A DNA stretch of 64,000 bases from Endozoicomonas sp. G2_1 (GTDB lineage: Bacteria > Pseudomonadota > Gammaproteobacteria > Enterobacterales > Alteromonadaceae). The notes beneath the pieces were generated by a model, which did not search any database, was not told where the DNA came from, and worked only from the letters and a program-made list of their open reading frames with translations. This document shows, piece by piece, positions 45,691 to 55,219 of the stretch. The stretch is taken from positions 434,001 through 498,000 of the forward strand of contig NZ_JAGHQT010000001.1 in assembly GCF_017744155.1 (NCBI RefSeq), written 5' to 3'. The position numbers were made by a program, and so were the translations under genes. How positions within the stretch are numbered: the stretch's first letter is position 1; each line of letters opens with the position of its first letter.

Positions 45691-47379
45691 ATGACCACGG
45701 TAAGCCTAGTCAGTAACAAGCAAAACAATATCGATCTAGTAATAGAGCCAGTTAAAACCGCTGAGCTCATTACTATTGCCGATATTGACAAGCTTATTGA
45801 CCAAGAAGGCTATCAAGATCTCGCTCGCCTCGACGATAACATCAAAAATGCCCTTGCCGAACTCAGTGAGCAACTTAAAACCCTCACAGGCGAACAACAA
45901 GGCAAAAAAATTGTCTACCAAATTCTCGAGCGCTTACCTGCAAAGCTTTCTGTCACCATAGACAAAGACGAAATGACCGCCATTGCTGACATTACAACAG
46001 CACAAGGCGGCAAGCACCTCACCGCACAAGAAATTCTCGACGGCGCGAAAGCCTTGGGCGTTCGTAAGGGCTTTCGCAAGCAAGCCCTAATCAACTTAAC
46101 TAAGCAAGCGCACAATTCCCCTGCAGGTGTTAGCGTCAACGCAGAAATCGCTTTTGGTAAACTACCTGAAAAAGGTAAAGACACTCGGATTAAACCGCTG
46201 GTAGAAAGCGCACAAAACCGAATTTTAAAACCGCAAGAGCGAGAAGATGGCACTGTCGATATGCGCGACTTAGGCGCCATTATTTGCGTCAAGGTTGGCG
46301 ACCCTCTGGTCGAACGAATCCCATTTACAATGGGTGTTCAAGGCTACACAGTAACTGGCACTGTTTTACACCCAGAACCAGGTGAAGATAAAGAGTTAGT
46401 GCCAGGCGAAGGAACAGAGCTCGATCCAAAAAATAACAACTTGTTACTTTCAACATTAGTTGGCTTACCAAAAATTACCAATAACGGCATGGAAGTCGAT
46501 CAGGTTTTTATTACGAAAAACGTCGATGTTGGCAGTGGTCATATTGATTTTGAAGGCAGCGTTATCGTCGAAGGCGACGTCAAAGAAAACATGCGTGTTA
46601 GCGCTAGCGGAGATATTACCGTAGGCGGTTTTGTCGAATCGGCAGAGTTAAAAGCAGGTGGTGATATCACCATAGCGAAAGGCATTATTGGTAAAAAACA
46701 GGACGTTGAAACCACCAGTGTTGAAGACATACACATGAGTGCTTGCTTAAAAGCCGGTGGCAATATTTTTGCGATGTACAGTCAATATGCACAAATAGAA
46801 TGTCAGGGAAATATGCGCATCGAAAACCAATTGATGCACAACATTATTCACCTAAACGGCTCTTTATGGGTCGGCGAAGAAGAAAAGCTAGATGGTAAAC
46901 TCATCGCTGGCTACATCAGCACCAACGAGTCTGTTTACGCAGGTACCATAGGTGCTACCGCAGGTTCCGCCACGATCATCGTATTTAAAGACAAACTGGC
47001 ATCATTACGCGCCGAACTCGAGATTATCAACGAAAAGTTTCACATTGAGTCTAGCCAAGTAGAAGAGCTGCAAGGCGCGGTGAAAAAGCTTAAAGCCTTG
47101 CCAAAAGATAAAGCAAAGCCGGAATTACTTACCAAAATTGTCACCGCCTATAAACAACACGCCAAGCTCATGGGTGAATTATTGCTGCAAAAACAAGCCC
47201 AAGAAGCGAGTATCCAAGATTACCTAAACAATACCTTTGTCGAAGCCCGAGAAAAACTATTTCAAGGCGTAGAAGTCCATTTAGGTGAACTTTGTGAACG
47301 CAGTAAACGAGAGTACGGCCCCAGTAGAATGCGTTATCAAGACCGTAAGATAATTGTTGATCCTATTGTTAACGACTAA
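45691..47379 (+). CDS. DUF342 / FapA-family polymer-forming protein
   Basis: A 562-residue cytosolic protein. The core (about residues 195-420) is a beta-helix like the bactofilin/FapA type (ITVGGFVESAELKAGGDITIAKGIIGKKQ, SACLKAGGNIFAMYSQYAQIECQGNMRIENQLMHN). A C-terminal coiled coil (about residues 430-530) follows. FapA in Vibrio vulnificus ties flagellar assembly to glucose signalling; other members are uncharacterised. No flagellar genes are in the window. Confidence 0.85.
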   Translation: MTTVSLVSNKQNNIDLVIEPVKTAELITIADIDKLIDQEGYQDLARLDDNIKNALAELSEQLKTLTGEQQGKKIVYQILERLPAKLSVTIDKDEMTAIADITTAQGGKHLTAQEILDGAKALGVRKGFRKQALINLTKQAHNSPAGVSVNAEIAFGKLPEKGKDTRIKPLVESAQNRILKPQEREDGTVDMRDLGAIICVKVGDPLVERIPFTMGVQGYTVTGTVLHPEPGEDKELVPGEGTELDPKNNNLLLSTLVGLPKITNNGMEVDQVFITKNVDVGSGHIDFEGSVIVEGDVKENMRVSASGDITVGGFVESAELKAGGDITIAKGIIGKKQDVETTSVEDIHMSACLKAGGNIFAMYSQYAQIECQGNMRIENQLMHNIIHLNGSLWVGEEEKLDGKLIAGYISTNESVYAGTIGATAGSATIIVFKDKLASLRAELEIINEKFHIESSQVEELQGAVKKLKALPKDKAKPELLTKIVTAYKQHAKLMGELLLQKQAQEASIQDYLNNTFVEAREKLFQGVEVHLGELCERSKREYGPSRMRYQDRKIIVDPIVND

Positions 47380-47525
47380 CAACTCTCTAGAATAAACGAA
47401 CTACACGACTACTTTTCACGCCCAAGTCATATTTTTTTACGACTAGCTCACCCACGACACTGCAAATAAGTGATAAAATTTAACAATATCTGTTTATCGT
47501 CATCGCAGTTTTTAAGGGTATTGTT

Positions 47526-48338
47526 GTGAAATTCAGCTTATTTACCAAACCTCGTATTTTGGGCTTAGCTCTTAGCTTAATGGCCTCTAGTGCTTATGCC
47601 GATCACTGCTCCGTCAACTTCAACTACGGTGTAGTGATAGACCCTAAACACGTTCGTTTTCTCGATCACGGTCAAACCAAAGTACAAATAAACGGTGACC
47701 ACCAGCTGTTTATTAGCGGTCGTGAAATACAACTGTCAACACTACAACAAAAAGAGCTCAGCCAATACACTCAAGGTATTCGCAGCCAAGTCCCAGTTAT
47801 TGTTTCAATTGCTATTGAGGGAGTCGAAATTGGCTTGAAAGCAGTTAATACAGTAATCGGTGGCCTAACCGGCGAAAACAGCCAAACCCATCAAAAATTC
47901 CAAGAAAAGTTTGATGATTTACATTTGAGGCTGCGCAAACGCTTTAATCACAGCGATCAAAGTTACTATATTGCGCCACAAGACTTTAATGACTTCGACG
48001 AAATTTTTGCTGGCCAATTTGAACAAGAAATAGAAGAAATCATCAGTAGTTCACTGGGCAGTATTTTGGTCGCTGTTGGTGAAGCGATGACCGCTAGTGA
48101 AGATCAAAATAGTGAAGCTAGGGTTGATACCTTTGACGATCGCATTGCTAGTTTGAGCCAAAACCTCGAATTTGAGGTAGGTGACAAAGCTAAAGCACTT
48201 GAGAGCCGAGCGGCAATGTTCTGTGATAAATTACTCGAACTCGACAAGCTCGAAGACAATATTCAAATGAATATACCTCAACTGGCTAATTTCAACCTAA
48301 TTGATGCCGGCCAAGATGACGCTCACCAATCTCAATAA
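47526..48338 (+). CDS. DUF2884 (YggN-like) periplasmic protein, copy 1
   Basis: A 270-residue exported protein. Signal peptide LGLALSLMASSAYADHC; then the family block CSVNFNYGVVIDPKHVRFLDHGQTKVQINGDHQLFISGREIQLS and a helical, acidic C-terminal half. The start is GTG at 47526. Function is unknown. A clear paralogue lies at 55585-56388, with the same layout (exported, His-Lys-Leu-Phe-x-x-Gly/Asn motif, helical tail). Ends at a strong bidirectional terminator. Confidence 0.85.
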   Translation: MKFSLFTKPRILGLALSLMASSAYADHCSVNFNYGVVIDPKHVRFLDHGQTKVQINGDHQLFISGREIQLSTLQQKELSQYTQGIRSQVPVIVSIAIEGVEIGLKAVNTVIGGLTGENSQTHQKFQEKFDDLHLRLRKRFNHSDQSYYIAPQDFNDFDEIFAGQFEQEIEEIISSSLGSILVAVGEAMTASEDQNSEARVDTFDDRIASLSQNLEFEVGDKAKALESRAAMFCDKLLELDKLEDNIQMNIPQLANFNLIDAGQDDAHQSQ

Positions 48339-48365
48339 TGATTTGTGACTAAGCAAACTAATAAG

Positions 48366-48394
48366 AAAAAAGGCGCTAAAATTAGCGCCTTTTT
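48366..48394. terminator. Bidirectional terminator between the DUF2884 gene and ETF-QO
   Basis: AAAAAAGGCGCTAA and TTAGCGCCTTTTT form a GC-rich stem around AA, with A-run and T-run ends suited to both converging genes. Confidence 0.9.
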
Positions 48395-48410
48395 CGTCTT
48401 TAGCAATAGC

Positions 48411-50060
48411 TTACATATTTGGATAGTTCGGGCCACCCGCGCCCTCAGGCGCTACCCAAGTAATATTTTGGCTCGGATCTTTGATGTCACAAGTTTTACA
48501 GTGAATACAGTTTTGCGCGTTAATGACAAACTGCTTCCCTTCTTCGGTCTCTTGCACTTCATATACACCAGCCGGACAATAACGCTGAGCAGGTTCAGCG
48601 TATTTTTCCATATTTACCGACAACGGTATCGTCGCATCGGCAAGTTTTAAATGACATGGCTGCTCTTCTTCGTGGTTAGTATTTGACAAAAATACCGAAG
48701 ACAGTCGATCAAAACTCAACTTGCCATCAGGCTTTGAATAGTTGATCACTGGAGCATCACTTACTTGCTTCAATTGGGCGTGATCTAGCGAATAGTCAGT
48801 AAAGTTAAACGGTAACTTACCACCAAAGAAGTTCTGATCAACGGTGGTATAAGCGCCGCCCCAAAAGGTGCCTAACTTATGCATTGCCGGAGTAAAGTTA
48901 CGAGTCCCGTAAAGCTCTTGATAAAGCCAAGAAGCCTTAAACTTATCTTCATAGCTAGTGAGCTCTTTACCGCCCTCGTCACCGCTTACCAATGCCTCAG
49001 CAATCGCTTCAGCGGCAAGTAAGCCCGACTTCATGGCAGCGTGATTACCCTTAATTTTAGCGGCATTCATGGTGCCAGCATCACAGCCAACCATAATAGC
49101 ACCCGGCATAACTTGCTTGGGCAATGAGTTAAAGCCGCCTTTAGCTAAGGCTCTGGCGCCGTATGAAACGCGCTTACCACCTTCTAAGTATTGACTAATT
49201 TTTGGGTGATGTTTGTAACGTTGAAACTCTTCAAACGGGCTTAAATGCGGATTTGAGTAACTTAAATCTACGATTAAACCGACGAAAACCTGATTGTTTT
49301 CAGCGTGATATAAATAGCCACCGCCGCCAGTGTCATTGCCCAGCGGCCAGCCCGCAGAGTGAACGACTAAACCTTCTTGATGTTTCTCTGGGTCAATATC
49401 CCAAATTTCTTTAAAGCCAATGCCGTAGTGCTGTGGCGATTTGCCGTCGCTCAAGTTGAATTTATTGATCAACTCCTTACCCAAATGGCCGCGACAACCC
49501 TCGGCAAATACAGTGTATTTAGCTCTTAATTCCATGCCAGGCATAAACGAGTCTTTTTCGTTGCCGTCTTTGTCTAAGCCCATATCACCAGTAACAATGC
49601 CGGCAACGCTGCCGTCGTCATTATAAAGTACTTCTTGCGCGGCAAAGCCCGGGAATATTTCAACGCCTAGCTGCTCGGCTTGCTCCGCTAACCAGCGGCA
49701 TACATTACCCATACTCACAATGTAGTTGCCCTCATTGTGCATGGTTTTTGGCGTCATAAAGCCGGGTAACTTGTGGGCACCTTTATCACTGTTGAAGTAA
49801 TAAATATCGTCGCCTTTCACTGGCGTATTTAGTGGCGCACCTTTTTCTTGCCAATCAGGGAATAGCTCACTTAATGCAGTCGGTTCAAAAACAGCACCTG
49901 ATAAAATGTGTGCGCCGACTTCAGAGCCCTTCTCAACCACGCAAATCATTAGTTCTTGTTCTTTTTCTTGTGCAAGTTGCATTAGTCGACATGCCGTTGA
50001 TAGACCCGAAGGCCCAGCCCCAACAATGACAACGTCAAACTCCATCGATTCACGTTCCAT
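48411..50060 (-). CDS. Electron transfer flavoprotein-ubiquinone oxidoreductase
   Basis: Inner-membrane-associated flavoprotein passing electrons from reduced ETF to ubiquinone. The 549 residues show an FAD-binding start (FDVVIVGAGPSGLSTACRL), the ubiquinone-binding GIGFKEIWDI region and a C-terminal 4Fe-4S ferredoxin-like site (CPAGVYEV ... NCIHCKTCDIKDPSQNITWVAPEGAGG). It is divergent from etfB-etfA, which encode its electron donor, with twin PsrA-like palindromes between them. Confidence 0.96.
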   Translation of the reverse strand: MERESMEFDVVIVGAGPSGLSTACRLMQLAQEKEQELMICVVEKGSEVGAHILSGAVFEPTALSELFPDWQEKGAPLNTPVKGDDIYYFNSDKGAHKLPGFMTPKTMHNEGNYIVSMGNVCRWLAEQAEQLGVEIFPGFAAQEVLYNDDGSVAGIVTGDMGLDKDGNEKDSFMPGMELRAKYTVFAEGCRGHLGKELINKFNLSDGKSPQHYGIGFKEIWDIDPEKHQEGLVVHSAGWPLGNDTGGGGYLYHAENNQVFVGLIVDLSYSNPHLSPFEEFQRYKHHPKISQYLEGGKRVSYGARALAKGGFNSLPKQVMPGAIMVGCDAGTMNAAKIKGNHAAMKSGLLAAEAIAEALVSGDEGGKELTSYEDKFKASWLYQELYGTRNFTPAMHKLGTFWGGAYTTVDQNFFGGKLPFNFTDYSLDHAQLKQVSDAPVINYSKPDGKLSFDRLSSVFLSNTNHEEEQPCHLKLADATIPLSVNMEKYAEPAQRYCPAGVYEVQETEEGKQFVINAQNCIHCKTCDIKDPSQNITWVAPEGAGGPNYPNM

Positions 50061-50173
50061 AATTCCCCCCTAAAAATAATTTAGCTCGCTTTTACTTGCC
50101 AAAGTAGCTCGCTAGCCTAATTAAAATAGGCACTTAGCGTTAGCAAATAAAAATATCGCGATTAAACTTGGTA

Positions 50174-50191
50174 TTCAAACACTTGTTTGAT
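50174..50191. promoter_or_regulatory. PsrA-like operator, copy 1
   Basis: TTCAAACACTTGTTTGAT is an 8-2-8 palindrome with one mismatch at the ends, matching the TetR-family fatty-acid regulator PsrA in gammaproteobacteria. Located in the 343-bp divergent region between ETF-QO and etfB, which has no other gene. Confidence 0.6.
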
Positions 50192-50213
50192 AATATCGGT
50201 TGCCGATGAAAAA

Positions 50214-50231
50214 TTCAAACACTTGTTTGAT
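50214..50231. promoter_or_regulatory. PsrA-like operator, copy 2
   Basis: An identical copy of the 18-bp palindrome TTCAAACACTTGTTTGAT, 40 bp (about four helical turns) from the first, so two dimers would bind on the same face. Supports shared control of ETF-QO and etfBA by fatty-acid signals. Confidence 0.6.
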
Positions 50232-50403
50232 TTTTTATTCGATTAAATGCTAGGTTTTAATAGCACCGTAAATGACAATTTACTAATACTAGACTTTTAC
50301 CCTACTTAGAGTCGAGTTTAACACTCTGAGTACAATTGACTAATTTGTGGCAACTTATTAGGCTGAACGTAAACGTAAACGTAAAGATACAGGCGAAATA
50401 GTA

Positions 50404-51156
50404 ATGAAAATATTAGTTCCTATTAAACGCGTTATTGACTATAACGTGAAAGTAAGGGTTAAGGCTGATCAATCAAATGTTGATTTAGCTAACGTTAAAA
50501 TGGCCATCAACCCGTTTTGTGAAATTGCTGTTGAAGAAGCTATTCGCTTAAAAGAAGCTGGTGTAGCGACTGAAGTTATCGCCGTTTCAATTGGCGAAAA
50601 GAGCTGCCAAGAGCAATTGAGAACAGCATTAGCACTTGGTGCTGATCGCGCGATTCAAATCGATACCGACCAAGAAGTTGAGTCGTTAAACGTTGCCAAA
50701 TTACTACAAAAAGTTGTTGACGAAGAGCAACCAGGCTTAGTGATTTTAGGGAAACAATCAATCGACAGCGACAACAACCAAACCGGTCAAATGCTAGCAG
50801 CACTCACCGGCATGCCTCAAGGTACTTTCGCCTCAAAAGTTGAAGTTGCAGACAATAAAGTTGCGGTTACTCGTGAAGTTGACGGCGGTTTACAAACAGT
50901 TGCCTTAAACTTACCTGCTATTGTGACTACTGATTTGCGTTTAAACGAACCGCGTTACGCAAAATTACCAGATATCATGAAAGCTAAGCGCAAGCCGCTA
51001 GATGTAAAGTCAACAGCTGATTTTGGTATTGATTTAACTCCTCGTACTAAGCTACTTAAAGTAACGCCACCGGCAGAGCGTGAAGCGGGCATTAAAGTAG
51101 AAAGCATTGATGAATTAATTAACAAATTAAAAACTGAAGCCAAGGTGATTTCATGA
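50404..51156 (+). CDS. etfB: Electron transfer flavoprotein beta subunit
   Basis: Partner of EtfA; binds AMP and helps carry electrons from acyl-CoA dehydrogenases to ETF-QO. The 250 residues contain [19 protein letters not shown] at the N-terminus, [26 protein letters not shown], and [22 protein letters not shown]. The length is as expected. It overlaps etfA by 4 nt. Likely controlled by the PsrA-like sites upstream. Confidence 0.97.
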   Translation: MKILVPIKRVIDYNVKVRVKADQSNVDLANVKMAINPFCEIAVEEAIRLKEAGVATEVIAVSIGEKSCQEQLRTALALGADRAIQIDTDQEVESLNVAKLLQKVVDEEQPGLVILGKQSIDSDNNQTGQMLAALTGMPQGTFASKVEVADNKVAVTREVDGGLQTVALNLPAIVTTDLRLNEPRYAKLPDIMKAKRKPLDVKSTADFGIDLTPRTKLLKVTPPAEREAGIKVESIDELINKLKTEAKVIS

Positions 51157-52079
51157 GCATTTTAGTCTACGCAGAACACGACAATAATCAGCTTAAAGCT
51201 GACACCTTAAAAACAGTTGCTGCTGCCCAGCAAATTGGTGGTGACATCGACGTGCTAGTGGCGGGCGAAAACTGCCAAGCAGTTGTTGAGCAAGCCGCTA
51301 AAATCAGCGGTGTACGCAAAGTACTTGCCGCTGACAACGCTGCCTACGCTAACCAGTTGGCGGAAAACGTTAGTTTGTTAGTCACTGAACTTGCCGGCGA
51401 TTACGACCACATTTTAGCTACTGCGTTAACAACGGGTAAAAACTTTATGCCACGCGTTGCCGCAGTTTTAGACGTTGCACAGGTTTCAGATATTATCGCA
51501 GTAGAAAGTGCCAATACCTTTGTTCGCCCTATTTACGCTGGTAATGCAATTGCTACGGTGGAAAGTCAAGACAGCAAAAAAGTAATCACTGTGCGCGCAA
51601 CAGCATTTGATGCAGTCGCTACCGATGGCAGTGCTGAAGTAGTCAATCTTGACCAAGCGACTGACGCGCAAACATCAAGCCATGTGAGCGATGAATTTAC
51701 AGAATCAGAACGCCCAGACCTTGGTGCTGCAAATGTGGTTATCTCTGGTGGTCGCGGTATGCAAAACGGCGACAACTTCAAGTTACTTGAAGGTATTGCT
51801 GACAAACTTGGCGCAGCTATTGGTGCTTCTCGTGCCGCTGTTGATGCCGGCTTTGTACCAAACGACATGCAAGTAGGCCAAACCGGTAAGATCGTTGCGC
51901 CAGACTTGTACATTGCCGTTGGTATCAGTGGTGCAATTCAACATTTAGCGGGTATGAAAGACTCTAAGGTTATCGTTGCGATCAACAAAGACCCAGAAGC
52001 GCCGATCTTCCAAGTGGCTGACTACGGTTTAGAAGCCGACTTATTTGACGCCTTACCTGAACTTGAAGGCAAGCTATAA
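51153..52079 (+). CDS. etfA: Electron transfer flavoprotein alpha subunit
   Basis: FAD-binding subunit of ETF. The C-terminal FAD domain is clear: [78 protein letters not shown], about residues 193-275. 308 residues, typical. Its ATG overlaps the etfB stop by 4 nt (translational coupling). Followed by an intrinsic terminator. Confidence 0.97.
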   Translation: MSILVYAEHDNNQLKADTLKTVAAAQQIGGDIDVLVAGENCQAVVEQAAKISGVRKVLAADNAAYANQLAENVSLLVTELAGDYDHILATALTTGKNFMPRVAAVLDVAQVSDIIAVESANTFVRPIYAGNAIATVESQDSKKVITVRATAFDAVATDGSAEVVNLDQATDAQTSSHVSDEFTESERPDLGAANVVISGGRGMQNGDNFKLLEGIADKLGAAIGASRAAVDAGFVPNDMQVGQTGKIVAPDLYIAVGISGAIQHLAGMKDSKVIVAINKDPEAPIFQVADYGLEADLFDALPELEGKL

Positions 52080-52103
52080 TTCATTACAAATAAATGAATC
52101 GAT

Positions 52104-52132
52104 AAAGGGATTGCACTGCAATCCCTTTTTTT
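52104..52132 (+). terminator. Intrinsic terminator of etfBA
   Basis: AAAGGGATTGC and GCAATCCCTTT form a perfect 11-bp stem with an ACT loop, followed by TTTTATG. Confidence 0.9.
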
Positions 52133-52134
52133 AT

Positions 52135-52446
52135 GTTCACGAGTAAAGAGACCTTACGAGGTAAAGCGAAGCATGGAAGCCAGAGCCGAGGAAGAGCGGT
52201 CAGACTTTTTGTTCCTGACAAAGTCTAAGTACCAACATCCATGTTGGCAATAACGCGGTGCCATGATCTCTACCGCCATCCTTGGCTGTCGAGACATTAG
52301 TGCATTCATATACGTCAGATGGCAAAGAGCGGATATATTCAGTACCTTGTCTTAAATTACCGAGAACTGATAGCAACAAGATTGACAAATGACGATAAAT
52401 AGCGCATTTTCCGCATCCACAGTTTTATAATCGTCAGTACCTTATC
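52135..52446. other. Intergenic segment of unknown kind between etfA and yciH
   Basis: About 310 bp without a credible gene. It has a perfect palindrome CCAACATCCATGTTGG (52233-52248) and two copies of CAGTACCTT followed by (G/A)TC (near 52338 and 52435), the second just before yciH. GC content is higher than in other gaps, and the layout suggests a degenerate repeat element. A single copy in the window cannot prove this. Confidence 0.3.
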
Positions 52447-52770
52447 ATGCCAAACCACGACAACAACTTAGTCTATTCAACCGAAAGCGGTCGCATTCAC
52501 CAAGAAAAAACAGAAAAAGTGACACCGTCAGACGGCTTTGCGAAAGTAAGACGCGAAACTAAAGGTCGTAAAGGTAAAGGTGTGATGACTATTTCGGGCT
52601 TAGGCCTTGATAGTAAAGCGTTAAAAGCGCTTGCCAGCAAGCTCAAGAAAACCTGTGGCTGTGGTGGTAGCGTTGTCGGTGAAACTATCGAAATCCAGGG
52701 CGACAAACGCGACGCCATCAAACAAGTATTAGAAAAAGAAGGCTTTAAAGTTAAATTTATCGGGGGATAG
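52447..52770 (+). CDS. yciH: SUI1/eIF1-like translation factor YciH
   Basis: Bacterial homologue of eIF1 that can influence start selection. The 107 residues contain the KGRKGKGVMTISGL segment and the C-terminal SUI1 core LKKTCGCGGSVVGETIEIQGDKRDAIKQVLEKEGFKVKFIGG. The length is typical. It lies 7 bp upstream of the two-receiver response regulator, so the two are probably cotranscribed, an unusual pairing. Confidence 0.93.
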   Translation: MPNHDNNLVYSTESGRIHQEKTEKVTPSDGFAKVRRETKGRKGKGVMTISGLGLDSKALKALASKLKKTCGCGGSVVGETIEIQGDKRDAIKQVLEKEGFKVKFIGG

Positions 52771-52777
52771 TAAACCA

Positions 52778-53572
52778 GTGAGTAAAATAGCCGTTAACGA
52801 ACTTTCCATGCTGTTGGTAGAACCATCAGACACTCAACAAAAAATAATCGTCAACAAACTCAAACAACAGGGTTTGACTGACATCGTCACCGCTAGCACC
52901 ATGGAAGAGGCTAAAGACATTATCGGCAAGCACCCTAGAGATCTAATTGCTAGTGCAATGTATTTCGACAATGGCACTGCATTGGATTTGCTCAAACAAG
53001 TGAGAAAGAGTGAGTATCCTGACACGCCATTTATGTTAGTGACCAGCGAAGTAAAAACCGCACACCTTGAAGAGTTTAAACAATCGGGTGTTATCGCACT
53101 GTTACCAAAGCCATTTACCGCAGAGCATTTGTCGTCAGCTATTGAAAATACTATCGACCTACTCTCTAGCGACGAAATGGATTTAGATTATTTCGACGTT
53201 AAAGAAATTCGAGTTCTCTTAGTGGATGACAGCCGCTTAGCGCGCAACCACATCCGCCGAGTACTCAACAACCTAGGACTGGAAAAAGTCACTGAAGCAA
53301 TCGATGGTCAGCAAGCAATCGAGTATATCAATGAAGAAATGTTCGATTTAGTGGTAACAGACTTCAACATGCCAGAAGTTGACGGTCGAGGCCTGACTAA
53401 ATACATTCGCGAACAAAGTCAGCAATCTCATATCCCGGTATTAATGGTCACCAGTGAAAGTAACGAGAGCCACCTTGCCAACATTGAACAAGATGGTGTC
53501 AATGCTCTGTGTGATAAACCTTTCGAACCCAAGTTTGTTAAACAAGTTTTATACAAACTGTTAAATGAATAA
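52778..53572 (+). CDS. Response regulator with two receiver domains, no output domain
   Basis: The 264 residues consist of two REC domains. The second (about residues 145-264) is canonical: VLLVDDSRLARNH, phosphoacceptor Asp in DLVVTDFNMPEVDG, Thr/Ser in VTSES and Lys in CDKPF. The first (about residues 8-125) lacks the acidic pair (VEPSD) and has Ala60 where the acceptor Asp should be (DLIASAMYFDNG), though it keeps VTSEV and PKPF. It is therefore a pseudo-receiver joined to an active one, CheY-like. No cognate kinase adjoins it. Confidence 0.9.
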   Translation: MSKIAVNELSMLLVEPSDTQQKIIVNKLKQQGLTDIVTASTMEEAKDIIGKHPRDLIASAMYFDNGTALDLLKQVRKSEYPDTPFMLVTSEVKTAHLEEFKQSGVIALLPKPFTAEHLSSAIENTIDLLSSDEMDLDYFDVKEIRVLLVDDSRLARNHIRRVLNNLGLEKVTEAIDGQQAIEYINEEMFDLVVTDFNMPEVDGRGLTKYIREQSQQSHIPVLMVTSESNESHLANIEQDGVNALCDKPFEPKFVKQVLYKLLNE

Positions 53573-53577
53573 CTGAT

Positions 53578-53613
53578 AAAAACGCTCAAAACCCATTAGT
53601 TTTGAGCGTTTTT
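53578..53613. terminator. Bidirectional terminator between the response regulator and the LysR gene
   Basis: AAAAACGCTCAAAA and TTTTGAGCGTTTTT form a 14-bp stem around CCCATTAG. Confidence 0.9.
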
Positions 53614-53623
53614 GGTTTTGCCT

Positions 53624-54550
53624 TCACGCGTCTAAGAGCTTGGCCTTACTGGTATATTCTTTTATATGGTCCAAAAACAATCGCGTTTTTTGAGGGATAA
53701 AATCTAGATTAGGATAAAGCGCTACCATCTTCGACTTTGGTCCTTTCATTTCAGGTAATACTCGTACCAACTGCCCAGATTTCAAATATTGATTCACAAA
53801 CATATCTGGCGCAAAAAACATCCCGACACCCGCGAGTACATTTTCAAACAAAGCTTCGACGTTATCTGAGACAAACCTCGCATTGTTCAGCCTCACTTTT
53901 CGTCCATCAGACAATTCAAATGCTCGCTTTTGATAATAGATTTTCGACAATACAAATGGCTGTGCTTCGAGATCTTCAATACTTTCTATCCTTGTGACCC
54001 CTTCTAAGTAACATGGTGCCGCGTAAAACCCGATGTCATAACTGACTAACGGAATTCTGCGATAACTAAGAGAGTCTATCTCATAATTATTGCTCGTGAT
54101 TGTGATATCACTTTCACTACTAGGCGGGCTACCAATTGGCAATACCGATAACTCAATATCAATCTCAGGGTACTTAGCCAAAAAACTTGGCAAACTGGGG
54201 CTAATAATTTTAGAACCAATTAAGGTGTTGCCTGCTACTTTTAGTTTACCTTGAGGTTGCTTACTCAGCTGCTTAACCGTCACCACGGTCTCATCTAACT
54301 CAGCGAGCAAGTATTTCATTTTCTTGGCAAATAACTCACCAGTTTCAGTTAGCGTTACCCTTCTCGTGGTTCTTACCAACAAGTTAGTTTTTAACTGGTT
54401 TTCCAAATAGCGAACCTTCTTACTTACTGTAGAGGCTGACGATCCCATTTTTTCAGCAGCAATTTTAAAATTTTTGTGCTCTGAGACCAGTAAAAAAGCT
54501 TTTGAACAATCGACAAAGTCCACATTATTTCCATTTAAGACAAGAACCAT
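53624..54550 (-). CDS. LysR-family transcriptional regulator
   Basis: A 308-residue activator/repressor with an N-terminal winged helix (KAFLLVSEHKNFKIAAEKMGSSASTVSKKVRYLENQLKTNLLVRTTRRVTLTETG, about residues 18-72) and a C-terminal effector domain. The HTH is a little divergent (SSASTVSKKVRYLE). It is divergent from the GNAT gene with only 73 bp between starts, so that gene is a plausible target. The effector is unknown. Confidence 0.9.
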   Translation of the reverse strand: MVLVLNGNNVDFVDCSKAFLLVSEHKNFKIAAEKMGSSASTVSKKVRYLENQLKTNLLVRTTRRVTLTETGELFAKKMKYLLAELDETVVTVKQLSKQPQGKLKVAGNTLIGSKIISPSLPSFLAKYPEIDIELSVLPIGSPPSSESDITITSNNYEIDSLSYRRIPLVSYDIGFYAAPCYLEGVTRIESIEDLEAQPFVLSKIYYQKRAFELSDGRKVRLNNARFVSDNVEALFENVLAGVGMFFAPDMFVNQYLKSGQLVRVLPEMKGPKSKMVALYPNLDFIPQKTRLFLDHIKEYTSKAKLLDA

Positions 54551-54623
54551 TTCAATAATGTCTATTTATGAAACTATAAGCAAACTTTATTATGCCAACA
54601 CAGACCACAACTAAGCTCTAGAT

Positions 54624-55160
54624 ATGAAAACAATGACAGCACACTGCGATATAGGTTTATTCCAAACTAATCATTACCAACAGTTTTTTGAATTGGTTGA
54701 TAAAAATCGCAATAGATTGGGAAATTTTTTTACCACCACCTTAAAAAAAACAGAAAGCTTGGCATCGACTAAAGTATATTGTGACGAGATCACTCAAAAA
54801 ACTGCTGAAAAGTCATTCTTTGTATTCGCGATAACATCATTAGAAACTAACGATATGATTGGCTACATCGACGTAAAAAACATTGATTGGCAAAACTCTG
54901 AAGCAGAACTTGGCTACTTTGCCGACAGCTGCATAGAGGGCACAGGTGCCATGCACCAAGGATTAATGTACGTATTAAACTGGCTAGCAACTGAAACTGA
55001 CTTACAAACCGCTTTTTGTCGTATACACGAATCAAACACAAGAAGTGTTAAATTGGCTGAACGCGCGGGTTTCTCATTCAAAGAGATACTGGTTAACAAT
55101 TACCTTCAACCTGACGGAATAACGGTTGATTTATGCAAATATACCAAATCACTAAGGTAA
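54624..55160 (+). CDS. GNAT-family N-acetyltransferase (RimJ/RimL-like)
   Basis: A 178-residue acetyltransferase. The core ITSLETNDMIGYIDVKNIDWQNSEAELGYFADSCIEGTGAMHQGLMYVLNWLATETDLQTAFCRIHESNTRSVKLAERAGFSFKEIL carries the acetyl-CoA pyrophosphate region (the usual QxxGxG is degenerate, GTGAMHQG) and the N-x-x-S-x-x-L-x-E-x-x-G-F motif of RimL-like enzymes. The substrate is unknown. It lies divergent from the LysR gene. Confidence 0.85.
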   Translation: MKTMTAHCDIGLFQTNHYQQFFELVDKNRNRLGNFFTTTLKKTESLASTKVYCDEITQKTAEKSFFVFAITSLETNDMIGYIDVKNIDWQNSEAELGYFADSCIEGTGAMHQGLMYVLNWLATETDLQTAFCRIHESNTRSVKLAERAGFSFKEILVNNYLQPDGITVDLCKYTKSLR

Positions 55161-55219
55161 CACTCGCGGCTTTATTGATTATCTCTAACAAATTCAACAA
55201 ATGAATACTGGATAAAACA

